Source: Diprion similis (Eukaryota > Arthropoda > Insecta > Hymenoptera > Diprionidae). Taken from it: a stretch of 64,000 bases of DNA. Below the pieces are notes generated by a model that saw nothing but the letters and a program-made list of their open reading frames with translations, was not told the origin of the DNA and searched no databases. The stretch spans positions 6,014,001 to 6,078,000 of the forward strand of contig NC_060112.1 of the NCBI RefSeq assembly GCF_021155765.1, read 5' to 3'. Of this stretch, positions 25,101 through 37,038 are shown piece after piece. Made by a program: the position numbers and the translations under genes. Within the stretch, counting starts at the first letter, position 1; each line of letters opens with the position of its first letter.

Positions 25101-26772
25101 AAAAATGACGAAAATATATATGAGCTAAATACAAGAGAGATATATAAAGAGTCTAAAAAAAAAGTAAGAGGAACAAAAAAGTTCGGAATATGCAAAACTT
25201 CTTCTTCCTTTTAAGAAACTTTCATTTACACGCATTTTATGATATACCCAGAAGGCATAATATATAACGCTGTCATAAGATTATAACAGGTTTAGTTATG
25301 ACGTCGATATAATAAATTATACGGACTAGAAATAAAAACATATGGGTATAATTACAAAACCGCTAGTTTATGACGTACGTCTGGGTACAGATATTTCATT
25401 AGAATTCGTGACCCTGCTGAATAAAAATTTATATATCATACGTACATGTGTGTAGATGCAGGTGTGCGAGCTGGATTGGGAGAAAGTTGCAGAAAACAAT
25501 TTAATAAAAAAGGAAAAAGAAACTGCAGTTCACGACCGGATACATGATGTCGTTTCGCGGCAAAATTACTCAATCCGTCGTCATTCGAGACGTATTTAAT
25601 TTTTTCAAGTTCCTAATTTCCGCACCTGCTGCTGCATCGAAAACAATGCAAACACGATTTTATCTCATAGGAAGAATAATGACAACGTCAATTATCACAC
25701 TACGATGGTTGATGTGATAATAATTCGCCTGCCTACATTGTACGAGGGTAAAAATATAGAAAGATCAAAATATAGAAGAGCCGCGATATCGAATTTACAT
25801 AAAATAGAGAATTTAGTATTTAGAATTTAAAAATGTACAACCTCGAAGTATGAAGAAGAAAAAAAATCGGTAATATAGAATCCTACACAGATTATAGATT
25901 TTACAGTTCATTGTGTTGTAACTTTCATATTTTGTCTTTCTGTAACTTCGAATTTCTATATTATCAATTCTCTATAGGTACTTGAAATTTTTACGTTTTA
26001 ATAATCCTACGAATTAGATTTTCCCATCTTGTGAAATTCGATACTTTAGTCCTCCTATCTATCGGCCATTCTATATTATTACCCCCACGACTTTAACGAT
26101 TAAATAAAAATAGTAAACTATACAAAAGGTGCGTAAAATTAAATTTGAAACGTATTTTGTACGATAATTTTTCACATAACATACGTAAAAGAATTCGTTT
26201 TCAAATACTGTTATCAGTGCGTACAATTGCATTCCATCAATTTTACGCATTGTATCGGAAAAGTGCCAATTTCCGCACCAACAACAGTTGCGTAAAATAA
26301 AAATTTGCGCATACTGTATTCGAAAAGAAAAAAAGAAAAAAACTGAAAACAAACAATTTCTTCGCAGTACGACGAGAAGAACTTCGACGTATGGTCGTTC
26401 AAGAAGGCTATACTGAACACGCTCTTCCAAGCACTGAAAGCGATCGGCGGGGGTGTGATCGCCCTCAAGGGAAAGCTGATCAAGGGGGGCGGAATAATAG
26501 TATCGGCAAAGGGTAACATAATCAGCGCGAAAGGCGAAGCGATAACTACCCTCGGTCGTCACATAGCCTCAAGTGCAGTTTTGACGCCGCCGAAACCGGT
26601 GCACAATTACCACTACGAACCGCCGGTCCACGTTCCAGTTTCAGGTACGATAATTTCAACGCCACGTGCGTATATTTATTGCAATTAGTAGAGTCGAGTG
26701 AATATGTATGATGAAAAAGCGGGGGGAAACTGTTTATATATATTTATATTAGGGTGGCGCAAAAAAACCGAC

Positions 26773-26803
<31 letters not shown>

Positions 26804-29800
26804 CGAGTCTCGTGTGACAAAATGTCAGTTTTTAACGTTTTAAGAGCCCACTACAAAGGATAGCTCAAAAAAAATTTTTAAGAAGTCGCTCCAAATTTTT
26901 TAAAAGGTCGATAATCGTTAAAAAATTGAATTAAAAAAATTATATTATCAGTATTTTGTTTGATTTTTAATTCATGTCGTGGTGTATTTTGTATCGATTC
27001 TTTCTTACTAAATTGAAGAAAAAAAATTTATAAAATTTTAATATGAATATTAAGAGGTCGCTCGAAAAGATCTAAAGAAATGGACCAAAAAAATTGAAAA
27101 AAAATTACGAGCGACCTTTCAAAATTCAAATTTTGAACTGAAACTTTCGGAAGCTTATTTTTTTTTTTGTCTATAAAATTATACCATAACGAGGAAATTA
27201 AAAAAAAAAAAAAAATAATCGATTTTCGACGATTTCTGACGTTTTAAAAATGTGGAGTGACCTCTTAAAATTTTTTTTTTTACTGTCCTTTGGAGTGGGC
27301 TCTTAAAACATCGAAAACTAACATTTTATCACACGAGACTCAAAAAAAAAATAGTCGGTTTTTTTGCGCCGCCCTAATATATATATATAAAATTTTTGTC
27401 TATCTCTAGTAATAGCAATAATTGCATAGTTGTAACAGTTAATCAACGACAATGACGTGTTAAATGTTGTTCGAGTTTTCGATATGCCGAATTGGATGAT
27501 TTTTTTTTTTCATTACAATTATTATTTCTTCCATTGGAAAAAGAAGAAAAATATTTAACACAATCATTTTTTCGTCCCTTTTGCTTTATAATACGCTAAT
27601 GGAATTATTTTCATGAAAAGACTCGTCGAGTTAATCGGATCAACGAACGGAAATGAGCTCCAACAGACGATTGTGACTAAAAAAATCGTCTGGCGGTTCG
27701 CGATTTAAATTCAGACGAAACTGAAGGAATGCACAAGTTTTTACTGGGATATATTTAGTTCAATACAGAGTTAAAATCTACGGTGTATAAAAAGATTTTC
27801 AAGGATTTATCAGGTTAACGGTACAGTGAAAAAAAGGTGTACAAACCAAAGGATTGCAAAATAAAAACTGAAGAATTAGGTTGAAATAGGTAAAATAAAA
27901 AAAAACATTGACCACATCGATGTGGATAAACAAAAGAAAAAAAATAAACGAATCGATGGTTGTGAATATAAATTTCAGTTTACTATTTCACGTCTTTTTT
28001 TAATAAACGAATCGTTCCGTTTATTCGATTTCTATAAATCATAGCTCAAGCAAGTCACTTCAACTTCAATGTTTACGCAGTTCTTTGATAATTGATCAAA
28101 AAAATGACTCATCTAAAATTAATAAAGATTACATATAATAAACTAATGATTTCTTCAAACTATATTAAATTCGTGAAAAATTTATGCCCGGTAAAGCGTA
28201 ACGACCTTATTTATGAAAAAAATGAGTTTTTATCTCGATAATGTGACCCGCCTCAAATTATTAATTACTTAACTATTTCAATCTAAGTTCACGGTTTTCA
28301 ACAGTTTCTCTATTGCACCAAGAAAATAATTTTTAATATCAGATCTCAGGTCAGTTATCCGTTCATCCGTTTATTCATCCTTTTTTATTTCAACCGAACT
28401 TTACATCCGATACATGATCCTCAATTCTCGAAAAGTTGTACCCGCGCCTCAAGTTCCAACTTTGAAAACTTGTTCATTCGGTCACTTTGCTACTTTGACT
28501 CTCTGCAACCCTCCGTAAAAATATGCCAAATTATCCATGAATCATGACTAATATTGAGACTTTCCCTCAGGTCATGATTCCTACGCTGGTCCACCGCCCA
28601 GCGCGTATGGTCACCATGGAGGATACGCGGCTCACGCATCACCGGACAGCAGCTACGGTCACACGGCGTACGCATCGCCATCAGACGGTTAGTACAGAGT
28701 CTCTGAATCCCGTCCAATCACGACGAGAAACACGAAAGAAAGGGAGGAAAAACGTTGCGACGGTTATAATATAATATAACAAAATGCCGATGATGCATGT
28801 CGAAAGATTTTACTGCCCATGCAATACACTGTGCAGGATGCGGTGCTAAAATTATCAGTTGTGAACTACTGTAAAACGATTTTCACGGTAAATGTGGAAA
28901 TCCAGTAGTTTTCAGGTAGCGTCCCAATATTGAATCGCCACAAAATCGTTGTCTACGGAAGTCCTGCAGACGGAAAAATATTTCTCACAGTCTCGCAATC
29001 TATTTTCCCGTCCTTCCTCTGTTTGGAATGAGAATTTTAGCAGAATCGTCTGTACATCCGAACGATTCAGTTCGCAGAGCCGCACGATTGGTGAAAGGCT
29101 TGAAAAAATGCCTGAACAGCAGCAGCACTCGATCGGTTCGCGTGCATTCGACCTCCTCCTCCTCATACCGGGCTTCACGATGATCAAAGCATGTGAATTA
29201 GAAAACCGGTTACGTACACACACACACACACAAATACAACAGTTTACAGAACCGAGTATCGAATCGGAGACTTTCTTTGCGGTATGAATTTGAACCTTTC
29301 TATTAAGGAGAGTTTTAGTCCGCGATGATTAAGGGATCCAAAGGGTGTCGTTGGAGCTAAAAAGAATTGGAAAGACTGTCGAACGATCGGCAAATGATTT
29401 CGCGATTTAACTATTTAATACCGAGGATTCGGTTTTATTGTTAGCTCAGGATTTGAAGCACCCGTGAGAAGATCACGCGAATATGGAGAAAGCGAGAGCT
29501 TGAATGGAAAGCATTATCTGTGAGATTAAGAGAGGCGAGGAGGGGGAAACTCAGTTCCCGAAATCGGTTTATCCGGAAATTACCGGATGTCGAACATCAC
29601 CGCGACCTTTCGCCGCGGGAATGGTATTTCATTCGCTGATGCACAGTGTATGCACAAAGTTGAATTGACCGCAGCGAGCACCCGTGAATAAAAAGTTGTT
29701 TCGTCCGGACCAGGATGTGAAAACGATCGTAGAACGTCGAAACTCGCAGCATCTCGAAACGACTTTCTAGTGTATCATTACAGCCACTTGAATATCGTCG

Positions 29801-32800
29801 CGGATTCTTTTGGGACGGACCGCGGTGAACTCGATCTTTGAAAATTTCTAGAGCTTCGATACTTTTGATATGGATAGATAATCTTAAGTTCATTTTGGTT
29901 TCCAACCTTGTTTCCTCGCCTTTCACTGCGACAAACGGCATAAAAGCAGGTCGTACGCGTCAAGTTGTCCATAAGATGATGGTTCTGCAATTAAGTCGCA
30001 AAGTAGGTATACACTTAAATTATCCTAAACTGCTGGGCGAAATGGAAGAAAAGAAACAAAACCGTGTCGTTTCTAATGAGCGACAAGAGAACCTCCATAT
30101 TTTTTTTTGCATGCACAATAAACGAGGCGTTTAATTCGACGTAACGATATCTTTCGTATGTCAAGGTTGTGCTCTTCACGCCTGAAGGTTTGCACCAGCA
30201 GTAGGTCAGGTGATGAAGACAAGGATGACGAATGAACGAGTGAATGAAATATTCTATCGCACTTCCAGTCAGCATGTGATCAATTAATTGGTCGCGATCG
30301 GTTACACTTATACTTCACAAGTGAATCTAATTCCTCTAGCTCTCTCATTTTGTAGAAATCGTCGAGGTACCAAGGATGTCAATCATCCTAGCCAGATGAT
30401 GAGTTGTCTTATAGGCATGTGTAATGTGGAAGGTATATAACAGCTGCAGCAGCTACCAAACGCGATAACTCATCCCCGTCATAACGAATCTCTGATTAAT
30501 ACTAATACCTAATAGTAAGGTGGATAAAATAGAATGAAGAAACTAATCGATTCACAAATCACACGATCATCAATGGCCTATTTTACAAAACACTGCGTTC
30601 ATCATCCATCGCATGCCACGGTTACCTTAGAAACTGACACGAATAGACCGCGAAGACCTCTAAACAATCACCCGGAGGGTTTTAAAATCAATTTGACGAT
30701 GATGAGGATGAATAACACGACATAGCCTAACACCCGTGGATGACGAAACTGACAGACCGACGTTTACAGACGCAGATAATCCGGGACTGGTGATAGTAAA
30801 ACCGGCCGAAGACCCAGGAGTACTACCGGCTAGCGATCAGGACGAGGACAGTTCGCCGTATCCGGTCTACAAGCCGGAGTCCGAGGAACATCATCATCAT
30901 CATCACGAAGTCGAGATAATCACCCCGAGACATCCGCAGCTTTCGGCACTCTCGGAGAGCTTCGGGGGCTACCAAAAGGACTCAGGATCAGGAGGCGGGA
31001 TCGGTGACCTGGTCAGCCAGATATCAGCCGCCTCGAGTTCGAATTCCCAATCGGATCAGCATCACGAGGAACACCATGAGGAACGCCATAAGGAACACCA
31101 TGAGGGGTCCAACCACCAGCACCACCACCAAGAAGATGGACACGCCGATCCACCGAACCTGGACTTCTCGTCCTTGGCACTTCCGGCTCAATTCGGTGGC
31201 CAACACTTCGGCAAAAGTCCTCTCGAGTTTGGAATGGCGCCATTTGGGGCGGGCCATCAGGGCCTGGATGACGGCTTCGTGATGATGATGTTCCCGAAGC
31301 CATTGGTCGAGGTTCCCGTTCTCCACTCGCACGGTCCCAGGGGTTACTTACCACCATCGAAGAACTACATTCATCATGAATTCGGGAGCCTCCATGGTGG
31401 TCCGCTTAATTACGGACCCCTGACGAAGAGATCCGGTGTAAAAGCATCGAAAATTGGGGAGATAAGAATCGTTCCGTCGATCGGTTACGTGTTGAAAGAT
31501 TCGCGGGCTTTTAGAGGGTAGAGAAATTCGGTTTGGCCAGAAAAGACGATGGTTTTTACAGGTCATGTTTTCGGCAGGGGATGAATGAGGAGTTTAGTCT
31601 GTCATGTCTGTGGCGCGATAAGCGTCGTGTCTGCATGGTCGAATGAATCGAACGTGAAGAAACAGATATGTGCAAAGTGGATCGACAAAAAATGAAAAAG
31701 AAAAAAAAAAAACGGAACTGATTTGAACCGTGTATAAAATCCGAACGCGTTGGTCGATTTCCGAAAACTTTATTTTCCTTGAAACTGGAAGAATGAATCT
31801 ACCACATCACGTTTGAAATTTTGAAAAATCTTATTTCGTTACCGCGATATACGCTCTTGGAAATTGGGGTTTGAAAATGTCACTGTGAGGGTGAAAAATA
31901 TAATATAAAAGAATGTTAGACTTGATTCAAATCTTAAATTATGAATCAAGGACTAATTTATTCTGGTTCAATTAGTAATAAAAAAATTTACAACCTTGTG
32001 CTTTTCATATGTTTGATTAATTTTTAATATTCAAAAGTTTTCTAATAAATAATACGATCAACGCGAAAAAGCAAACAGGCAGCGGAATTCAGTTATACAC
32101 AATATTAATTTTTTTCAATATCCCAGCGACTGTTTCAATATCTTGTTTTCAATAGCGTGTACCTCAACAACGAGTATAGATTGTTCAGATTTTCAAACGC
32201 GAAATGAAATATCCGTTTTTCTACTTTCGAGAAAAAAAAAATAGCTTTAAAAATCGGTAAACAAATTTGGATTTTATTAACGTTTCAAATCGGTCCATTT
32301 TTTTTTTTGTATATCCGCCTCGTTACAAGTAGGTGGACAGAACTCGATTTAAAAACCTATCGGACGTATATGATCGCAATTGGCAGTTCGAAAGAACCCA
32401 AGTAAGTTGTGATTTAAGTTACATGAGTCAAATGTCAGGTAATGGAAGAAATATTTTACAATTCCGCGTCCGCAGGTTCTCTTCGTTTTCTTCTTAGACT
32501 GTACGCCCGGTACTCGAATCCTTGATCAGATTAGAACTACCGCTGCTGTTAGAGATAAGCGAGCTCAAAGTTCAGCCGGTTTTGGTTGGCGAAAATCGGT
32601 GAAACGCGGTCAGCTCTGATGCGCGAGCGATTATCACGAGAAAGGAAGGGGAAAGAATGTGTAAAAAAATTGGCACATTGCACAGGAGCTTCAGGACGAG
32701 GATACATATTATGTATAAAGGATACGAAAATAATTCTCATCGCGTGAATGAGTTACCCTGTATACATTTGATAATTATCTTAAATTATTGTTTCAGTGGT

Positions 32801-32879
32801 ATTTTCTTACGCGTACTACCCAAGTTTCCGGGCAGATGGCAGCGTTCAGTACAAGCCGGTAAACGATTACCCTAAATAA
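17331..32879 (+). CDS. Unrecognised secreted protein with furin-type site, Lys-Gly core and His-rich tail
   Basis: Proposed coding exons: 17331-17336, 24271-24588, 26368-26644, 28571-28687, 30770-31435 and 32797-32879, phase-consistent, about 488 aa. Exon 1 encodes only Met-Gln; exon 2 supplies the signal-peptide core (cleavage likely after H-S-A, residue 18) and R-M-K-R (53-56), a furin-type RXKR site. Residues 57-108 are Gly/Ser-rich. Residues 109-175 form a KG-rich, Ile-rich core with near-heptad spacing. Residues 201-240 are Tyr/Gly/His-rich, and the exon at 30770 is Pro/His/Glu-rich and ends in L-T-K-R-S. The last exon encodes a Tyr-rich end (SYAYYPSFRADGSVQYKP). The two-codon first exon and TATA promoter resemble cuticle or matrix genes, but no family is recognised. 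Weak points: the 6.9-kb first intron, the acceptor at 30769 and the weak donor GTGTAA at 31436. Confidence 0.65.
19124..19158. repeat. AAT microsatellite
   Basis: About eleven uninterrupted AAT units inside the first intron of the secreted-protein gene. Confidence 0.9.
20278..20472. mobile_element. MITE-like element with TCCCAGCAGGT termini
   Basis: The ends TCCCAGCAGGTCAACT and, on the other strand, TCCCAGCAGGTTCACT match at 14 of 16 positions and enclose 195 bp of AT-rich sequence without coding signal. A clear target-site duplication was not seen, so the superfamily is unassigned. Confidence 0.55.
23506..24276 (+). repeat. Three related acceptor-like sequences before exon 2
   Basis: A block of the form GAAGATTRTTRAATTTCAGC appears at 23506-23530, 23696-23719 and, diverged, at 24253-24276. 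The third is the acceptor used in the model. The first two are followed by frames that do not continue the signal peptide. Flanking A-rich tracts are also similar, suggesting local duplication. Confidence 0.5.
24271..24588 (+). CDS. Signal peptide and Gly/Ser-rich exon of the secreted protein
   Basis: Encodes residues 3-108. The acceptor is TGAATTTCAG|CTCGTC and the donor is CACGAC|GTGAGT, both strong. GC content and codon choice rise sharply against the flanks. Key features are the hydrophobic core L-V-A-I-I-L-L-G-C-C-V-V-A, the R-M-K-R site, then S-G-G-G-S-G-G-F-L-S-G-I-G-S-A-I-L-G-K-V. The frame is open upstream to an ATG at 24232 that would also give a signal peptide if a second promoter were used. 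Confidence 0.8.
26368..26644 (+). CDS. Lys-Gly/Ile core exon of the secreted protein
   Basis: Encodes residues 109-200 plus the first base of a Gly codon. It begins with Y-D-E-K-N-F-D-V-W-S-F-K-K-A-I-L-N-T-L-F, a likely amphipathic helix. A run of KG motifs follows (A-L-K-G-K-L-I-K-G, V-S-A-K-G-N-I-I-S-A-K-G). The exon ends with Pro/His/Tyr-rich sequence. The acceptor is TTCTTCGCAG and the donor TCAG|GTACGA. This is the most conserved-looking part of the protein, although I cannot name a domain. Confidence 0.8.
26749..27377. mobile_element. 629-bp MITE with about 100-bp terminal inverted repeats and TA duplication
   Basis: The left end TTAGGGTGGCGCAAAAAAAC is matched on the other strand by TTAGGGCGGCGCAAAAAAAC. 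Similarity continues inward through a T-tract, GAGTCTCGTGTGA, an AAAATGT-AGTTTT segment and GTTTTAAGAGCCCACT. TA flanks both ends (26747-26748 and 27378-27379), as in Tc1/mariner-type insertions. There is no open frame of note. It sits in the intron after the KG-core exon. Confidence 0.85.
28571..28687 (+). CDS. Tyr/Gly/His-rich exon of the secreted protein
   Basis: A phase 1-1 exon of 117 bp with acceptor TTTCCCTCAG and donor GACG|GTTAGT. It encodes a low-complexity G-H-D-S-Y-A-G-P-P-P-S-A-Y-G-H-H run typical of extracellular structural proteins. Being symmetric, it could be skipped without a frameshift. Confidence 0.72.
28688..30769 (+). other. Intron between the Tyr/Gly/His exon and the His-rich exon
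   Basis: About 2.1 kb, somewhat less AT-rich than the other introns. Frames on both strands (28949-29287, 29597-29941, 29838-30134) carry no domains or consistent exon borders. A CA microsatellite lies at about 29216-29230. A CTAAC branch-point-like motif at 30727-30731 precedes the proposed acceptor at 30769. Confidence 0.45.
30770..31435 (+). CDS. His/Glu/Pro-rich exon of the secreted protein (borders uncertain)
   Basis: The frame is open from 30712 to a stop at 31519-31521, with high GC and coding-like codon use from about 30770. The acceptor TTTACAG|AC gives the phase required by the previous exon, and GCAG at 30775 would also fit. Histidine clusters occur (a run of six near 30889-30906, and HHEEHHEERHKEHHEG). 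The proposed donor is TCCG|GTGTAA after L-T-K-R-S; beyond it codon use looks intronic. Without splicing the protein would end at 31521. Confidence 0.6.
32797..32879 (+). CDS. Last exon of the secreted protein (tentative)
   Basis: The acceptor TTATTGTTTCAG opens an 83-bp exon that, in the phase left by the symmetric upstream exons, encodes V-F-S-Y-A-Y-Y-P-S-F-R-A-D-G-S-V-Q-Y-K-P and then V-N-D-Y-P-K before TAA. This Tyr-rich composition fits the rest of the protein. A second frame (G-I-F-L-R-V-L-P-K) is open to almost the same point but looks less protein-like. Confidence 0.55.
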
Positions 32880-32894
32880 TCCATAAAAAGATTA

Positions 32895-32900
32895 AATAAA
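32895..32900 (+). terminator. Candidate poly(A) signal of the secreted-protein gene
   Basis: AATAAA lies 16 bp after the proposed stop codon. This is close, so a distal signal is also possible. Confidence 0.35.
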
Positions 32901-32958
32901 CCAAATTCTTCGGTATAAAATACTGCACTGCAAGATGAGCAGATGATCACGAGCAAAT

Positions 32959-32959
32959 A

Positions 32960-33010
<51 letters not shown>

Positions 33011-33011
33011 G
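32959..33011. repeat. GAT trinucleotide microsatellite
   Basis: About seventeen uninterrupted ATG/GAT units shortly after the proposed end of the secreted-protein gene. The opposite-strand frame reads them as a polyhistidine run, which is an artefact of the repeat. Confidence 0.95.
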
Positions 33012-36000
33012 TCAATTGCATTATACACCTGCAACACGTGTTGTATAGTTTTAAACGGACTTTCGTTGCCAGCGAATATCAATTGTATAATTTTATATAA
33101 GACGGATAGAAAAAGCGCAAAGAAACGGAGAAGAAAAACAATATAAAACAAAATATAACAAAAACAATATAATTTATAATTATTGAAGCGGTGTTTATAA
33201 TTTATAATGTATAGAAAAGTATGGATTGTTTATTTGACGTTGTTTTTGTTTTGTTTTTATTACTGTTTTGAAAACAAATTCTTTCTATCACGATTCTTTT
33301 ATTCTACTCTCCTTCTTCTCTTTCTCTCTCTTTCTGTCACAATAATTTCAAATATTTTATCGTCATAGGTATTGTAGAATGTATATTTATTATGAAATTG
33401 TAATTTTTAATTTTTTTTTTTTTGTGTTCTTTTATTCTTTTTAAATCCTTTTTCTAATGGATTTGAACGGAATTTGGAAAATCCATGCGAAATGAATACA
33501 AATATATACGTGGAGTAACAATTTGAAGAATCAAGAGACTCGAATCTATATATGAATGACTACATAATTATCGTAAATTTATATATTACCAACCTAACAG
33601 TTATACACATTTATATATGAATATGTATTGTAATACAGAAATTTGCAATTGTATAGTAATAATTTTATACGTTTTGTGTGATAAAGAAACAAAAAAAAAA
33701 AAAAAAAAAAACTGAAAGAAAACGATAAAAAGCAAAAAAATATTAAAAAAAAAAGAATAAAAAGATGTAATCAATATCGAAAAAAACCTAAAATCCATCA
33801 CGTCCCGATAATGAATAAAGCAATTCAATTTTTTCGTTTTTCCTTTGCAAGGTAATAATATTTATCAACAATTTATTCACTTTAACCAAAGTTTTTTGAA
33901 CCCTTGTTGCCTACATAATATTTACAGGATAACAGAGGATGATGAAAAATTGTGAACATCAGCGAGACGTAGGTATGAAAATTTCGGAAAAAGCATCTAA
34001 AGATATGGAACCGACGAAAGATGGAATGAAAGTAGAAAGAATACGAAAGGAAGTGTATATCGGCTAACGAGACAATAAATTGGCGAAAACCGCCACAAAT
34101 CAATCGACGAAAACAAAGTTGTCTAATCGCTGCTTCGTGTAATTATTTTTCCTCTAACACAGATGTTATAGGATGAATAGAAGGTGCGGCTGAACGAAAG
34201 AGTTGTTCTGACCAGCCTAGCCGGTGTGAAAAATATGATATGAAGTACCCGAATGCGAAAATGAGAAGAAAAAAAAAGAAGTAAAATAAGCTAAACGCTC
34301 GCGGTTTAGAATAAATAAACATATAACCGTATAATGAACAGGTAGTAGCGATATTGTTACGCGTTGTAGAAGAATGTATGGTATATATATTTACAAATGG
34401 CCGAACGAGGTCGTGAGGAAAGAGTGGAAACAGCCACGTTTCGCGATTCTCTAAAATATAATATTATATATAATATAAACGCGATAAGAAAATTCCGCTG
34501 TTATTGTACGAAATTCTAACAGATTATATCCGAAATCGTCAGCAAAGTGGATTCGAGAGTCGTTTATCTCTCCATTATTCCTGCTTAGGTTTCCGGTCTT
34601 TTCTACGGTCGTTTTTCTCATCTTTTATTTTCTTTAATTTTTTTTTATTTTTACGTTTTTGCATTTATTCTTCTTTTTATCACGTGCAGCTTCCTGGTCG
34701 CCGGTTTCTCTCCATATTTTCTTCGCTCAACTTAAGGCAGCTGCTTCATCGCGGCCACCATTGTCGATCCAGTGACCCACAATTATACTGTAGACGATTT
34801 ACACGCTGATGATGAACAGGTGATATCACGTATCAACTTTGCTGTTCCATGCGCTTCGTTGAAGAAAAGAATTCCTTCAATAACTATAGCCAAGGCAATT
34901 TTTTCGAACACTCTGGAATTATTAACCGTCCAAGTCGAGATCGAAGAAAAGAAAAGAAAAAGAAGAAGAAAAATCGAAGAAGAATCTTTTCGAGATCTAA
35001 AATGTTGCAAGCGGTATTGCAACAATGTATTCCCGGTATGCGAATTTTAACTCTATATATAACAAGTCTGTCTCTTATTCGTATCTAAATTCGTTACGAA
35101 TCGCGATTTGCAGATTTGATCTTCACTTCGTTAGACTTGGAGATAATTGAAAAGGGAATGAATAAAAAGCAAGCAGGAAAATTGAACGGTTAAAATTACG
35201 GCCGCATAAGATATCACAAGATCGAGGGCACAGTAAACACCGAGGTTTTACATTAACACGAGTAAAATTATCCGCCTACACGAATCGTCCGTATGATGGA
35301 TAATAATTGCACCACAAGTATAAACACGAGGCACTTCAACGTTATCACGTTACTAATTCGGTTATGTCACAGATGTCTTTATATTCCATTTGATGAACGC
35401 GAATTGAGGGTGTTTTTTCAAAGATATTACAGCGAGTGATAAGCATTAAGGAAAGATAAATAAATAATTAAGGTAGGGAACAAGTCCTGATTGGTCAAAA
35501 GACGAACTCAAAATATATTCTACTGCAGATTTCCATAGATTTGTTTTTTTAAAACACCATACATATATATATATATATATAAAGCGGCAAAGAAATTCGA
35601 AAATCAGGATGTTTGTAACGTCCGTCTGCAATTTTTATTTTTGGTTTTTTGAAAAATTGTCATATAAACAAGATGAGCCTAAAAATATACGAATTAAGGA
35701 TGTGAAAAAAAATATGATAGAACAATATATTTCCGACTTTGTTGAAATGACCGGGTTCGATATAAAAATCCATACACTTCATTAATTTCACCCTGAAACA
35801 GTGATGCGTTGAATAACTATTTATGAAATCATCATATTCTTAGGTTGCGAAGGTCTCTCTTAAGAATACAAAGCTATAAGATACTGAAAATATAAAGAAA
35901 ATCTAAAAATCGATGCTTCGTTTTAGATCAATTTCACAAAGTTATTAAAAATTTATTACCTCCGTTCGGTTTCACGTTAAAATGGCTCATATTGTTCAAA

Positions 36001-36279
36001 TAACTGTTTTAAATCGACAAAGTTAACGTCAGCATCATTTGATGATCAATTTCATAACATTGCACTGATACAGATTATTTCCAACGAGTATGGCAGTACA
36101 AAATTGACTACACGAAAGAGGAGAAAATCGATTACACTGACGTGACTCTTGACAATTCGAGACGATCTGAATGAAAGCATCAATCACCATCCAGGCCTCT
36201 GTTTATAACTTCAATACATTTATTATTTCCGTACATCTTAAAAGATTTTCGTAGCTTACGAATATGATAATTTGACGAA

Positions 36280-36474
36280 TAGGGGAGAGCGGGGCAAAGT
36301 GTGCACCTTAAAATTTCTGATATCTCAAAAAATTTAGGGGCAAACTGGGCTTCCTGAAATAATTTAAATAACAAGAGATAAAATTAACCAAGAAAATCAT
36401 GATCACTCTAAGCACTTTATTCTGATTTTAGGCATAATTTTTTTAAGAAGCCCACTTTGCCCCACCTACCCTTA
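36280..36474. mobile_element. MITE-like element with GGGGCAAAGTG termini
   Basis: The 22-bp ends match at 17 positions when one is inverted (perfect over GGGGCAAAGTG), and similarity resumes further in around a GGGCTTC motif. The 195-bp interior is AT-rich and non-coding. The flanks show no unambiguous duplication. Confidence 0.6.
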
Positions 36475-36799
36475 AAATATCACACGGAGTAAAATGATTA
36501 AAAAATATCGTTATTTTTGTCAGACCAATCTTTTCAGCTGATCATAAATCGATACCGAAGTAGCGTACTAGAACGGAAACGAGAACGACGAAGAAAGATC
36601 GATTATCGTGAGATGGTCAAAGTGGTCAAGAGCAACGGAAGCTGTGCGCGAGTACATCATTATGCGTGTACAAAAAAAATTTATGAAGATAACCAAGAAG
36701 GAGGAGGAGGAGGAGGTAATAGAAGCGACGGCATTCGGTGCGACATGACATCGCGATGCGACCAACCGTCGAGTAAAGAAGGAGAGAAGGAAGTAGAGG

Positions 36800-36806
36800 T
36801 ATAAAT
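36800..36806 (+). promoter_or_regulatory. TATA box of the polyQ secreted-protein gene
   Basis: TATAAAT lies about 240 bp before the ATG at 37039. The start site is probably 25-40 bp downstream (candidate pyrimidine-A starts near 36832 and 36841). No other TATA-like site lies as close to the first exon. Confidence 0.5.
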
Positions 36807-37038
36807 GCAGGACAATGACCTAATTGCGGACAGAACGCTCACTGCTTTCTCATCGGTCATTCTCGTCAGTCAAACTTCGATATTATTCCCCCCCAAAAGT
36901 GTCGAGTTCCGATACTCTGAATCCGAAAACACAGTCTAGTGCACCGAGTTGTTCCTGAAAAAAAAAAGGAAAAATCTATCCAGTGACCTAAGTCTCCAAG
37001 GTCAAGGTTCAAGGCCACAACAACTCGTCTCTCCGACC

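Larger units (their letters stand above)
32901..36799. other. Intergenic stretch between the two secreted-protein genes
   Basis: AT-rich, with a GAT array (32959-33011), long A/T homopolymers and an inverted-repeat element at 36280-36474. The frames at 34504-34809 and 34772-35050 lack domains and splice partners. Confidence 0.5.

Noticed and set aside
25245-25387. Possible MITE with TACCCAGA ends
   Set aside because: Only 8 bp match perfectly and inner similarity is patchy, so chance cannot be excluded.
32867-33151. ORF with a long polyhistidine run
   Set aside because: The histidines are the reverse read of the GAT microsatellite.
34504-35088. Overlapping plus-strand ORFs with Phe/Ser- and Lys/Arg-rich sequence
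   Set aside because: Low-complexity reads of pyrimidine and purine tracts without coding signals.
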